Origin: an uncultured Atopobiaceae bacterium
GTDB taxonomy: Bacteria > Actinomycetota > Coriobacteriia > Coriobacteriales > Atopobiaceae
NCBI GenBank assembly: GCA_944320975.1
Contig: CALUJM010000004.1
Coordinates: 1 to 64,000 of the forward strand
Length of the DNA stretch: 64,000 nucleotides
Direction of reading: 5' to 3'
Part shown: one piece after another, positions 45,044 through 52,948 of the stretch
How the letters are laid out: each line of letters starts with the position of its first letter
Position numbering within the stretch: the stretch's first letter is position 1
The notes under the pieces: generated by a model
The model's database searches: none
What the model was told of the DNA's origin: nothing
The model's input: the letters and a program-made list of their open reading frames with translations, nothing else
Made by a program: the position numbers and the translations under genes

Positions 45044-45689
45044 GGTAGTAGCTCAGCTTTCTCTCGATGCGCCCGGCGACGAAGTCGATGAGCAGGTTGA
45101 AGACCCAGTAGAAGACCGCCGCGATGGCAAAGGGCAGCATGCTCACCTCGCTGGCCACGAGCTGCTTGGCCACGGTGAACATCTCGATGACGCCGATGGA
45201 GAAGGCAAGCGACGTGTCCTTGACCAGCGTGATGACCTCGTTGGTCATTGAGGGCATGATGCGCTTGACCACCTGGGGCAAGACGATCCGGAAAAACGTC
45301 TGCGCCTTTGAGTAGCCCAGGACCTCCGCCGCCTCGTGCTGGCCGCGCGGGATGGACTGGATGCCGGAGCGGTAGATCTCCGCGAAGTAGGCGGCGTAGT
45401 TGACGACGAAAGCCACGATCGTGGCGTACCACTTGCTGTCCGTGGTGAGGCTGATGCCAAAGACGTAGTACGGCACGAAGTAGATGGCAAACATCTGCAG
45501 CATGAGCGGGGTGCCGCGCATGACCGATATGTAGAGGCGGGCGAGAAGCGCGAGCGGCTTGAAGCGGCTCATGCGCGCGAATGCCACGAGCATGCCGAGG
45601 GGCAGCGACCCCACGAGCGTAAGCGCGAAGATCTGCAGGCTGACGAGAAACCCCTCGCCAAGCAGGCTGACCATGGTGAGCGTGTCCAC
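45036..45689 (-). CDS. Polar amino-acid ABC transporter permease
   Basis: This protein of about 217 residues has the HisM/GlnP layout: '[20 protein letters not shown]', '[15 protein letters not shown]', and the EAA loop '[23 protein letters not shown]'. The best start is the GTG at 45689, with AAAGGAG in front. The frame continues upstream only because it enters the palindrome at 45707-45743. Middle gene of the operon. Confidence 0.92.
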   Translation of the reverse strand: MDTLTMVSLLGEGFLVSLQIFALTLVGSLPLGMLVAFARMSRFKPLALLARLYISVMRGTPLMLQMFAIYFVPYYVFGISLTTDSKWYATIVAFVVNYAAYFAEIYRSGIQSIPRGQHEAAEVLGYSKAQTFFRIVLPQVVKRIMPSMTNEVITLVKDTSLAFSIGVIEMFTVAKQLVASEVSMLPFAIAAVFYWVFNLLIDFVAGRIERKLSYYHD

Positions 45690-45706
45690 GCCTCTCCTTT
45701 CACGGA

Positions 45707-45743
45707 AATGAGTCAAAAGGGGACTGTCCCCTTTTGACTCATT
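45707..45743. repeat. 37-bp perfect palindrome between binding-protein and permease genes
   Basis: AATGAGTCAAAAGGGGAC (45707-45724), a T, then its exact reverse complement (45726-45743). Its position after the binding-protein gene and before the permease is the same as that of the E. coli malE-malF REP sequence, which stabilises the upstream mRNA. Confidence 0.95.
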
Positions 45744-45764
45744 GGGAGGAACATCTGGCCCGAG

Positions 45765-46631
45765 TTACTCCAGGCACCAGTTGAGGTAGTCGATTCCCTG
45801 GTCGGCGTACTTCTCGCAGAGCTCCTCGACGAAGCCCTCCTCGTCCATGGCGCGCAGGGTCTCGGTGACCGTCTCCGCGGTGGCTTCGTCGCCGAGCTTG
45901 AAGCCGACGGCGTAGTGCTCCTCGGAGAGGGACTCGTCGAGCTGGACGTAGGCGTCGGGCTTGGCGGCGAGCTGATATGCGGCGATGGAGAGGTCACATG
46001 CCACGGCGTCGACGGCGCCGGACTCGAGCTGCATGAAGGCGGTGTTGTAGTCGCCGATGGTCTCGAGGCTGGCAAAGGTGGCGGCGAGGTCCGCCTGAGC
46101 GGCGTCCTCCCCGGCGAGGACGTTGTAGGCTGCGGAGTCGACCTGCGTGATCACGGCCTTGCCGGCCAGACCGTCAAAGTCCTCGATGCCGGAGCCGGCG
46201 CGCGCGACGATGACCTGGGCGTTGAGCATGTACGGCTCGGAGAAGGCGTAGTCGTCCTCGCGGCCCTCCATGGTGAAGCCGTTCCAGATGCAGTTGATGG
46301 CGCCGCTGCCGAGCAGGGTGTCCTTGGCGTCCCAGTCGATGGGCTCGAGCTGGACCTCCCAGTCGTTGCGGCTGGCGACCTCCTGGGCGAGCTCGAGGTC
46401 AAAGCCCGTGTACTCGCCGTCGTCGTCGCGATAGCCGTAGGGTGGATAGGAGGCGTCAAAGCCCACGATGAGCGTGCCCGTGTCGACGGCCCCGGTGCCG
46501 GCCTCGTCGGCGGTGGCGTCAGAGGCGGGGGCGTCGTCGGCCGCGTCAGTGGCGTTGTTGCAGCCGGCGAGCGCGCTCACGGAGAGGGCCGCGGCAGAGA
46601 GGGAGGTGAGGATGAACGATCTTCTGTCCAT
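45765..46631 (-). CDS. Amino-acid ABC transporter substrate-binding lipoprotein
   Basis: This 288-residue lipoprotein has lipobox 'LAGC' near residue 24 and an SBP_bac_3 fold: 'LIVGFDASYPPYGYRDDDGEYTGFDLELAQEVA' is the ligand-binding start, with 'DCIWNGFT'-like and 'FSEPYM' elements after it. It captures a polar amino acid outside the cell and delivers it to the permease and ATPase encoded downstream. Confidence 0.93.
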   Translation of the reverse strand: MDRRSFILTSLSAAALSVSALAGCNNATDAADDAPASDATADEAGTGAVDTGTLIVGFDASYPPYGYRDDDGEYTGFDLELAQEVASRNDWEVQLEPIDWDAKDTLLGSGAINCIWNGFTMEGREDDYAFSEPYMLNAQVIVARAGSGIEDFDGLAGKAVITQVDSAAYNVLAGEDAAQADLAATFASLETIGDYNTAFMQLESGAVDAVACDLSIAAYQLAAKPDAYVQLDESLSEEHYAVGFKLGDEATAETVTETLRAMDEEGFVEELCEKYADQGIDYLNWCLE

Positions 46632-46681
46632 GGCAGTTCCTTTCAGGGGCCGAGGTCCTTCTCGGCAAGCACTTTACTTGA

Positions 46682-46724
46682 CTAAAGCACGGACGAATAT
46701 ACGCTTTAGCGTGATGGAGTGCAA
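46682..46724 (-). promoter_or_regulatory. Promoter and operator of the amino-acid ABC operon
   Basis: On the minus strand TTGCAC (46724-46719), 16 nt and TATATT (46702-46697) form the promoter. The inverted repeat CTAAAGC-N14-GCTTTAG (46682-46688 and 46703-46709) brackets the -10 and is a likely repressor site. The regulator is not identified. Confidence 0.6.
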
Positions 46725-46775
46725 GGACGGTCGCGACGGGTTTTCAGGTTGGAAACAGTGGCGCTGTGGTAAGAT

Positions 46776-46860
46776 GGCGCCTCACGAGGGAGTAGTGGCA
46801 TGCCTGCGGGCATGTGGCACGTCAACATGCTGGCGGAAAACGCCTGGCGCGCCTTAATCA
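46776..46860 (+). promoter_or_regulatory. Manganese riboswitch (yybP-ykoY family)
   Basis: The leader carries the conserved 5' block 'GAGGGAGTAGTGG', a variable hairpin ('CATGCCTGCGGGCATG'), then 'GTCAACATGCTGGCGG' and a closing hairpin 'GGCGGAAAACGCC'. This matches the yybP-ykoY aptamer. A terminator follows at 46864 and then mntP, a manganese exporter, so Mn binding is expected to prevent termination. Confidence 0.9.
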
Positions 46861-46863
46861 ACG

Positions 46864-46906
46864 AGACTCGCGACGAGGGTGAGGCCCTTGTCGCGAGTCT
46901 TTTTGT
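46864..46906 (+). terminator. Riboswitch-controlled terminator before mntP
   Basis: AGACTCGCGAC and GTCGCGAGTCT form an 11-bp stem, with GGG/CCC pairing higher up, followed by TTTTTG. It lies between the Mn aptamer and the mntP ribosome site. Confidence 0.9.
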
Positions 46907-46930
46907 TTGACGCCAAGGAGAGGGGACGTC

Positions 46931-47506
46931 ATGGGAATCGTCGAGCTGGTGCTCATCGCCGTGGGGCTTTCGATGGACGCGTTCGCGGTCTCGGTCTGTC
47001 GCGGCCTGGGGATGCGGAAGCTCAACCTGCGCACGGCCGCGGTGCTCGCGCTTTTCTTCGGCGGCTTCCAGGCGCTCATGCCGCTCATCGGCTGGGCTCT
47101 CGGGACGCAGTTCATGTGGCTGATCGAGCCGGTCGACCACTGGGTGGCCTTTGTGCTGCTCGCCTTCATCGGCGGAAAGATGCTCTGGGAGGCCTTCCAC
47201 GAGGAGGATGACTGCGGGTGCGAGGACACGAGCGGCATCGATCTGCGCGAGTTCCTCGTGCTGGCGGTGGCGACGTCCATCGATGCGCTGGCGGCCGGCA
47301 TCTCGTTTGCGGCGCTCAACGTGGACATCGTGGCATCGGTGGCGCTCATCGGCGTCATCACGTTTGGGCTGTCGTTTATCGGCGTGGCCGTGGGCCACTT
47401 CTTTGGTGCGCGCTACGAGAAGCCCGCGAGCATTGTGGGCGGCGTCGTGCTGATACTGATCGGTCTCAAGGTGCTGCTCGAGCACTTGGGCCTGTTGGCG
47501 TTGTGA
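46931..47506 (+). CDS. mntP: Manganese efflux pump MntP
   Basis: This 191-residue membrane protein with six helices in two repeats exports Mn2+. The two Asp-containing motifs of the family are present: 'GLSMDAFAVSV' near residue 13 and 'ATSIDALAAGISF' near 115. It is the only gene after the Mn riboswitch. The ATG at 46931 follows AAGGAGAGGGG. Confidence 0.95.
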   Translation: MGIVELVLIAVGLSMDAFAVSVCRGLGMRKLNLRTAAVLALFFGGFQALMPLIGWALGTQFMWLIEPVDHWVAFVLLAFIGGKMLWEAFHEEDDCGCEDTSGIDLREFLVLAVATSIDALAAGISFAALNVDIVASVALIGVITFGLSFIGVAVGHFFGARYEKPASIVGGVVLILIGLKVLLEHLGLLAL

Positions 47507-47536
47507 GGAATCCGGAGCCGTTTTTCGGCCGCTCTC

Positions 47537-47661
47537 ATTTGTAGGGTACTATTTGGGAGAACCTGTAAGTACCCTACAAATTAGCAATGGTATCTACCTG
47601 CAGTTTTATGCGCGTGTATTTGTAGGGTACTTTGCCAAAATGAAATAAAGTACCCTACAAA
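47537..47661. repeat. Tandem pair of TTTGTAGGGTACT hairpins
   Basis: Four copies of TTTGTAGGGTACT alternate in orientation: first hairpin 47537-47550 / 47568-47581, second 47619-47633 / 47647-47661. Outer copies can also pair with each other. The 37 nt between them contain CCTGCAGTTTTA. The element fills the gap between the convergent mntP and engB genes. Confidence 0.93.
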
Positions 47662-47684
47662 CGAAGGCTTCCGATTCCGAGCCT

Positions 47685-48275
47685 CTACAGGCAGGCGTCG
47701 GCGATGCGGCGGCGCAGCTCGTCGATGCCCTGGCCGGTCTCGGACGAGGTGATTACGACCTGCTCGCGGTCAATGCCGAGCTGCTTGGCGATGGTCGTGG
47801 CCTGCTGCATCTGCTTCGAGCGGCCGAGCTTGTCCGCCTTGGTGAGCGCCACCACGAAGGGCAGCTCGCTCTCCCGCAGGAACCCGACCATCTCGTGGTC
47901 GAGCTTCTGGGCGTCGTGGCGGATGTCGACGAGCGCGATCACGAGGTTGAAGCTCCGCTCCTGGGCAAAGTAGCCGGAGATGAGGTTGGCCCAGCGCTGC
48001 TTCTCCTTCTGCGAGACCTTGGCAAAGCCGTATCCCGGCAGGTCCACGAAGCGGACGCCGTCGACGTCGAAAAAGTTGATGTTGGCGGTCTTGCCGGGGG
48101 TGCTCGAGACCTTGACCAGGCCCTTGCGGTTGAAGAGCTTGTTGAGCAGCGACGACTTGCCGACGTTGGAGCGGCCGGCCACCGCGACCTCGGGCGTGGT
48201 GGAGGCGGGGAGCTGCGCCACGGTGCCGTATGACGCCTCGAAGCGCGCGAGCTGATAGTTGATGCTGCCGGCCAT
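47685..48275 (-). CDS. engB: Ribosome biogenesis GTPase EngB (YsxC/YihA)
   Basis: This 196-residue GTPase is needed for large-subunit assembly. It has G1 'GRSNVGKSSLLNKLFNRK', G2 'SSTPGKTANINFF', G3 'DLPGYGFAK', G4 'TKADK' and the G5 region 'TSSETGQGIDELR'. Normal length and complete. Confidence 0.96.
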   Translation of the reverse strand: MAGSINYQLARFEASYGTVAQLPASTTPEVAVAGRSNVGKSSLLNKLFNRKGLVKVSSTPGKTANINFFDVDGVRFVDLPGYGFAKVSQKEKQRWANLISGYFAQERSFNLVIALVDIRHDAQKLDHEMVGFLRESELPFVVALTKADKLGRSKQMQQATTIAKQLGIDREQVVITSSETGQGIDELRRRIADACL

Positions 48276-48358
48276 GATGGTCCTTTCGGTCGTCTGCTTG
48301 GGGCACTATTGTACCCATGGACTTTCGAGGTTAGAAAAGCTGCACAAAGGGGGCGCCG

Positions 48359-49171
48359 ATGCAGGAGACGTTCGTGAAGACGGCCGGGTATGGCGACAAC
48401 CTGCCGGGTGAGGCTGCGGCGCTGCGGTGGCTTGCGGAGGCCGAGGAAAACGGCGGAGTCCGCATCGTGCGCGTGCTTAGCGTGACTGAGAACGAGCTCG
48501 TCGAGGAGCGCGTGCGGACCGGTGTCCCATCGGTCGAGGCAGCCCGCCGCACGGGTGCTGCGCTGGCGCGCATGCACGCTGAGGGCGCTCCGTGGTACGG
48601 CTGCGCGCCCGAGGGTTGGACGGGTAACCCGTGGTGCGGGCGTGCGCGTACGCCCTACGTGGCGCGTGAGGACGCCGCCTCGAGCTGGGGTGCGTTCTTC
48701 GCAGGGCACCGCATCATGAACTACGTGCGCGACCTCGTTGACAGCGAGGAGTTTGGTCCTTCTGAGCTGCGGCTCTTTGAGCGCGTTGCGGCGCGGCTTG
48801 CGGCCGGGGAGTTCGACGCGCCGCAGCCCGGGCTCGTGCGCGCCGCGGGCGCGCCCTGCGCGCGCCTTCACGGAGACCTTTGGTCTGGCAACGTGCTCTG
48901 GGACGGCGACCCCGAGGCGCCGACGGGTAGCGTCCTGATCGACCCTATGGCCTACGGCGGTCACGCCGAGACGGACCTCGCGATGCTTGCGCTCTTTGGC
49001 CACCCGCTGCTGGAGGAGGTTCTTCTCGGCTATGATGAGGCGTCGCCGCTCGCTGACGGCTGGCGGGAGCGCATGGGCCTCCACCAGCTGGCGCCGCTGC
49101 TCCTGCACTGCGTGCTCTTTGGTGGCTGGTATCTGGGCGAGGCCGTGGCGATGGCGCGCCGCTACGCGTGA
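48359..49171 (+). CDS. Fructosamine kinase family protein
   Basis: This 270-residue kinase has the aminoglycoside-phosphotransferase fold: an N-terminal lobe, the catalytic loop 'CARLHGDLWSGNVLWDG' near residue 168, and the metal-binding 'LIDPMAYGGHAETDLAML'. Family members phosphorylate fructosamines or ribulosamines so that glycated proteins and amines can be repaired. It stands alone between engB and a palindrome. Confidence 0.9.
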   Translation: MQETFVKTAGYGDNLPGEAAALRWLAEAEENGGVRIVRVLSVTENELVEERVRTGVPSVEAARRTGAALARMHAEGAPWYGCAPEGWTGNPWCGRARTPYVAREDAASSWGAFFAGHRIMNYVRDLVDSEEFGPSELRLFERVAARLAAGEFDAPQPGLVRAAGAPCARLHGDLWSGNVLWDGDPEAPTGSVLIDPMAYGGHAETDLAMLALFGHPLLEEVLLGYDEASPLADGWRERMGLHQLAPLLLHCVLFGGWYLGEAVAMARRYA

Positions 49172-49183
49172 GCCCGCCGATTG

Positions 49184-49266
49184 GGGGCGTGTGACAATTA
49201 GGACAGGTTGAATTGTCACGCGCTCGCGTTGTGACAATTCAACCTGTCCTAATTGTCACACGCCCC
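49184..49266. repeat. 83-bp palindrome, 36-bp perfect arms (GTGACAATTAGGACAGGTT type)
   Basis: Arms 49184-49219 and 49231-49266 match exactly around an 11-nt loop. After the shared GTGACAATTAGGACAGGTT the arm reads GAATTGTCAC, where the siblings read GGATTGTCAC or CGATTGTCAC. The change is mirrored in both arms. Confidence 0.97.
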
Positions 49267-49277
49267 AGCCAGCGGGA

Positions 49278-50528
49278 TCAGCTGCGGAGAAGGGCGTCCA
49301 CGAGCTCGTTGTCCTCGGGATCGGGCGAGCCGAGCGGCAGGCCGCAGGCCTCAAAGAAGTGGCTCCCCGCAAACTGGCGCGCGCGGAAGGTGCCGTGTGC
49401 GCCGTCGCTGAGGTAGCGCACGCGCGAGAGGCAGTCGGTGGTCGCGCAGTAGAGCACGCCGTGCTTCTCGGCATAGCGGAGATAGGTCTCGTCGTCGGAC
49501 CAGAGGGTCACTCCCGCCATGTTCTCGAGCTCGTAGGCCACGGCGTATTCCTGCCAGGGGATGTCGCGCTTGCGAACGTAGTGATCGAGCAGCGTCGCCA
49601 TGCGCTTTACGCGACTGAGCGTCGCCGCAGCGTCGATAAGGCGCGCCCCCTCGGCGGGCGGGAAGAGCGCGCGGCGCGTCATCGTATCAAGCGCCCGGTC
49701 ACGCTCGGCTCCTTCGAGCAGAACGGCCGGCACGGAGAGCTTCATCGACTCGTTGGGGAAGAGCTCGATCGCGGAGTGCGGCACCACGGTCTCGTCGCGC
49801 GCGGGGATGCGAAAGACGAGGCTGTCGTGGGCATGCTGGATGCGGCAGTCAAGTCCGCGCTGCCCGAACGCCGCGCGCATCGCGACCACGGTATCGTTTG
49901 ACCGGTCGCGCGAGAAGGCCTCCTCGGAGTCGCGCCCCATCCTGAAGAGGTAGAGGTTGAAGAGCGGCAGCTCCCTGCGACGGGCGTCGGGCATGGGGTA
50001 GTAGACGGTGCGCTGGCAGAAGGCCCGTACCTCGAGACGGCGGCGGGTCGCCTTGTCGTAGAGGTCAACGAGCGCGGTGCCCGCGGCCGGCCCTGACGTC
50101 GAACCCTCGCGAATCTCCACGATGCCGTCGGCCACATAGGGCGGGAAGTCTCCCTCGAGGACCTGCACCAGGATGGCGCCCTGCTCGGGGTTGGCGGGGT
50201 CGGGCAGGAAGCGCGCGGCAAAGCGCGGCGCGGGAGAGACGTGGCGCCGGCAGAGCTCGCCGATGATCTGGCTCACGTCGGCCCCGGGGCGGGGCACGGG
50301 GCACACGTCCTTCTCGGCATCGGAGACGCCTATGACGAGCCAGCCGCCGCGCGAGTTGGCAAACGAGGCCACGATCTTGGGAATCTTGCGGCGCACGCTG
50401 GGCGAGAAGGTCTGCTTGAGTTCGAGGGCAAAGCCCTCCTCGAGGTCGCGCAGCTGCTCGAGGTCGGCGTAGTCGACCTCGCCGATCGTTTTGGGCGTGC
50501 CCTGCTCGCTGCGGAAGGGGCTGAACAT
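49278..50528 (-). CDS. AlbA_2 (Schlafen-like) domain protein
   Basis: This 416-residue protein has an N-terminal AlbA_2 nucleic-acid-binding/ATPase-like domain: 'LEEGFALELKQTFSPSVRRKIPKIVASFANSRGGWLVIGVSD' at about 28-70, then 'PPYVADGIVEIREGSTS' near 128. The C-terminal 250 residues are not recognised. Such proteins often act as regulators or in phage defence; here no partner gene is adjacent. It ends at one palindrome and starts near another. Confidence 0.78.
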   Translation of the reverse strand: MFSPFRSEQGTPKTIGEVDYADLEQLRDLEEGFALELKQTFSPSVRRKIPKIVASFANSRGGWLVIGVSDAEKDVCPVPRPGADVSQIIGELCRRHVSPAPRFAARFLPDPANPEQGAILVQVLEGDFPPYVADGIVEIREGSTSGPAAGTALVDLYDKATRRRLEVRAFCQRTVYYPMPDARRRELPLFNLYLFRMGRDSEEAFSRDRSNDTVVAMRAAFGQRGLDCRIQHAHDSLVFRIPARDETVVPHSAIELFPNESMKLSVPAVLLEGAERDRALDTMTRRALFPPAEGARLIDAAATLSRVKRMATLLDHYVRKRDIPWQEYAVAYELENMAGVTLWSDDETYLRYAEKHGVLYCATTDCLSRVRYLSDGAHGTFRARQFAGSHFFEACGLPLGSPDPEDNELVDALLRS

Positions 50529-50586
50529 GGGACCTCCTCGCCTGCGCCGGTTGTTGCCCTATTGTCTCACGTTCCTCTTATCCGGC

Positions 50587-50669
50587 GGGGGATGTGACAA
50601 TTAGGACAGGTTCGATTGTCACATAGGGACGATGTGACAATCGAACCTGTCCTAATTGTCACATCCCCC
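50587..50669. repeat. 83-bp palindrome, 38-bp perfect arms (GTGACAATTAGGACAGGTT type)
   Basis: Arms 50587-50624 and 50632-50669 match exactly around a 7-nt loop. The internal hairpin stem is GTGACAAT / ATTGTCAC, and the variable dinucleotide after GGTT is CG. It lies upstream of the AlbA_2 gene and downstream of helD. Confidence 0.97.
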
Positions 50670-50682
50670 TGACTGCCTCGAC

Positions 50683-52809
50683 TTACAGAAGCGGGGTGAG
50701 CGGGCCCTGGGCGAGCACGGTCACGCGGTGCATCGCGCGGGAGAGCGCCGTGTAGAGGCGCCGGCGCGCGAGCGGGGTGTCCGGGTAGACCTCCTCCTGC
50801 GCGTCGGGCACGATGACGTGGTCGAACTCCAGGCCCTTGGCCACGCGCAGCGGCAGCAGGACCACGCCCTCAGCGGGCAGCGCCGCGTGCTTTCCCAGCA
50901 CCGTCGCGGCGTCGCCGAGCTGCTTGGCAAGCCAGCTCACGCGCGCGTCGCTCTCGGCCACGACGGCGGTGAGGCCCTCATCGGGCTCGGCCACCGCGGC
51001 GCGCAGGGCCGCCAGGTACTTCTCGCGGTCGTCGAACGCGCGGATGACGGGCTCCACGCCGGCGCGCTGCACCGAAGTGAGCCTCAGCTGCTCGTCCTTC
51101 TCGAGAAGCCCGGTGAACAGCGCCGTGATCTCCGGGGAGGAGCGGTAGCTCGTGAGCAGGCGGCATTCGTCCACGCTGCCGTGGGTCTCGCGGAAGATCT
51201 CCGCGATGCGGTCGAAGGCGGCCGTGCCCTCGAAGATGGCCTGGTTCTCGTCGCCCAGCAGCAGGAAGTGCGCGCGCGAGAAGTGCCGCGCGATGACCAT
51301 GAGCTGGGCCTCGGTGTAGTCCTGCACCTCGTCGACCATGACGAAGCGCGCGCTCTTGTCGCCCGTGCCGGTAAAGAGGAGACGCAGGAACAGCCACTCG
51401 GTCGCGGAGAGCGCGTGCGTCCCGAGCAGGCGCATGCCGATGCGGTCGAAGCGCAGCCACTCGAGGCGCTCGATGCACTCGTGCGCGCCGGCGTAGCGCG
51501 CCTCCACGAGGCGACGCGCGTACTCGACGGTTTCCGCCTCGTCATCGGGGGAGATGGTCTCGCCGAAGACCTCGACCTGCTGCTCGATGTCCATCTCGAG
51601 CATCTCCTCCTGCAGCTCCTCGCTCTTGGCCATCTGCGAGAAGCGCCGCTCGAGGCGGCTGTGCAGCTCGTCCTTCACGAGCGCGGTGAAGCGCGGGCCC
51701 ACGGGGAACTGCGAGAACTTCTCGACGGCGCCCTGGACCTGCCCCAGCTTGAGCAGGACCTCGCCGTTCATGCGGATCTCGCGCAGGTCGTCTGCCTCGA
51801 GCGCGAGGTCGGCGGCCGCGGCCTCGAGGCGGCGCAGCGACGCGGGGTCGGTGTCGAGGCCCAGGTCGCGCTCGCCGGCGCCCTGCGCCTCCACGAACGC
51901 GCGCCAGGTCACGGTCTGCGGGTTGGCCTCGCCCATGGAGGGCAGCACGGTGTCGATGTAGCTCTCGAAGACGGTGTTGGGCGTGAAGAGCCACACCTGG
52001 TCCGGGGAAAGCGTTGCGCGCTCGCGGTACAGCAGAAACGCGATGCGCTGCAGCAGCACCGACGTCTTGCCTGAGCCCGCGATGCCGTTGACGAGAAGAA
52101 CGGGCACGTCGTCATGGCGCACGACCTCGTTCTGCTCGCGCTGGATGGTGGCCGTGATGGCCTGGAGCTTCTCGGTGTGGCGCTTCTTGAGGGCGCCCAG
52201 GAGCAGCGAGTCCTGGATCGCGATCGTGGTGTCGAAGTACATGTTGAGCTGGTCGCGCACGATGTCGAACTGGCGGCGCAGCGTGAGGTTGACCGTGCGG
52301 GTCTTGCCGTCTACCTGGTAGGAGGTGGGGCCCATCTCCTGGTTGTAGTAGGTCTCGGCCACGGGGGAGCGCCAGTCCACCACGAGCGGGCGGCTGCGCT
52401 CGTCGGTCATGCCCGCGGCGCCGATGTAGACGTCGCGCGGCGGGCGGCCCGGGCGCATCTCGAGCGTGACCTTCGCGAAGTAGGGCTGCATGAGCAGAAG
52501 CATCACGCGGCGCAGCTTGTCCACGTTGAAGTCGTGGTACTGGTTGTAGGCGTCGATGACGGAGTTGAGCGTCTCGATGGCGGCGAGCGTCTCGATGGTC
52601 TCGTCCGCGCCGCCAAAGTCCAGGCGCACCTCCTCGGACATGTCGATGAGGTCCTGCTTGGCGCCGCGGTGGTTGCTCTCGAGGTCCTCGGAGATCTCGT
52701 CGCGAATCTGCAGCAGCTTGGCGTAGAGCTCGGAGAGATGAGCCTGCTCCTGCTGGAAGATGGGGTCGTCTGCGTGGGCGCCCTGGGCGCTCTCGAGGTT
52801 CTCGGCCAT
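50683..52809 (-). CDS. helD: HelD-like RNA polymerase-associated helicase
   Basis: This 708-residue UvrD-fold ATPase of the HelD type rescues stalled RNA polymerase. A long N-terminal coiled coil ('FQQEQAHLSELYAKLLQIRDEI') is followed by 'YIGAAGMTDE', 'VVDWRSPVAETYY', Walker A 'NGIAGSGKTSVLLQR' near residue 243, Walker B 'FVMVDEVQDYTEAQLM' near 490, and motif VI 'YTALSRAMHRVTVL'. No UvrD-type C-terminal partner contacts are seen. It is of normal length for HelD. Confidence 0.93.
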   Translation of the reverse strand: MAENLESAQGAHADDPIFQQEQAHLSELYAKLLQIRDEISEDLESNHRGAKQDLIDMSEEVRLDFGGADETIETLAAIETLNSVIDAYNQYHDFNVDKLRRVMLLLMQPYFAKVTLEMRPGRPPRDVYIGAAGMTDERSRPLVVDWRSPVAETYYNQEMGPTSYQVDGKTRTVNLTLRRQFDIVRDQLNMYFDTTIAIQDSLLLGALKKRHTEKLQAITATIQREQNEVVRHDDVPVLLVNGIAGSGKTSVLLQRIAFLLYRERATLSPDQVWLFTPNTVFESYIDTVLPSMGEANPQTVTWRAFVEAQGAGERDLGLDTDPASLRRLEAAAADLALEADDLREIRMNGEVLLKLGQVQGAVEKFSQFPVGPRFTALVKDELHSRLERRFSQMAKSEELQEEMLEMDIEQQVEVFGETISPDDEAETVEYARRLVEARYAGAHECIERLEWLRFDRIGMRLLGTHALSATEWLFLRLLFTGTGDKSARFVMVDEVQDYTEAQLMVIARHFSRAHFLLLGDENQAIFEGTAAFDRIAEIFRETHGSVDECRLLTSYRSSPEITALFTGLLEKDEQLRLTSVQRAGVEPVIRAFDDREKYLAALRAAVAEPDEGLTAVVAESDARVSWLAKQLGDAATVLGKHAALPAEGVVLLPLRVAKGLEFDHVIVPDAQEEVYPDTPLARRRLYTALSRAMHRVTVLAQGPLTPLL

Positions 52810-52887
52810 GTGCCTCCTCCTGCTGCCGCGCGGAATATCGAGTAAATAATGTTACGCCATAGCGGCGGACGCGTACAGAATTGACAA

Positions 52888-52915
52888 GTGACAATACGTC
52901 GCCAAAATATATAAT
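52888..52915 (+). promoter_or_regulatory. Promoter of the DUF362 gene
   Basis: GTGACA (52888-52893), a 16-nt spacer and TATAAT (52910-52915). A TTGACA also starts at 52881 but its spacing is too long. The start codon is 34 nt past the -10, with CGAGGAGG before it. Confidence 0.65.
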
Positions 52916-52948
52916 AAGAACCACAGCAACTCCAAACGAGGAGGCATC

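Noticed and set aside
47537-47661. Alternating TTTGTAGGGTACT repeats as a CRISPR array
   Set aside because: Copies are inverted rather than direct, and spacing is irregular and short.
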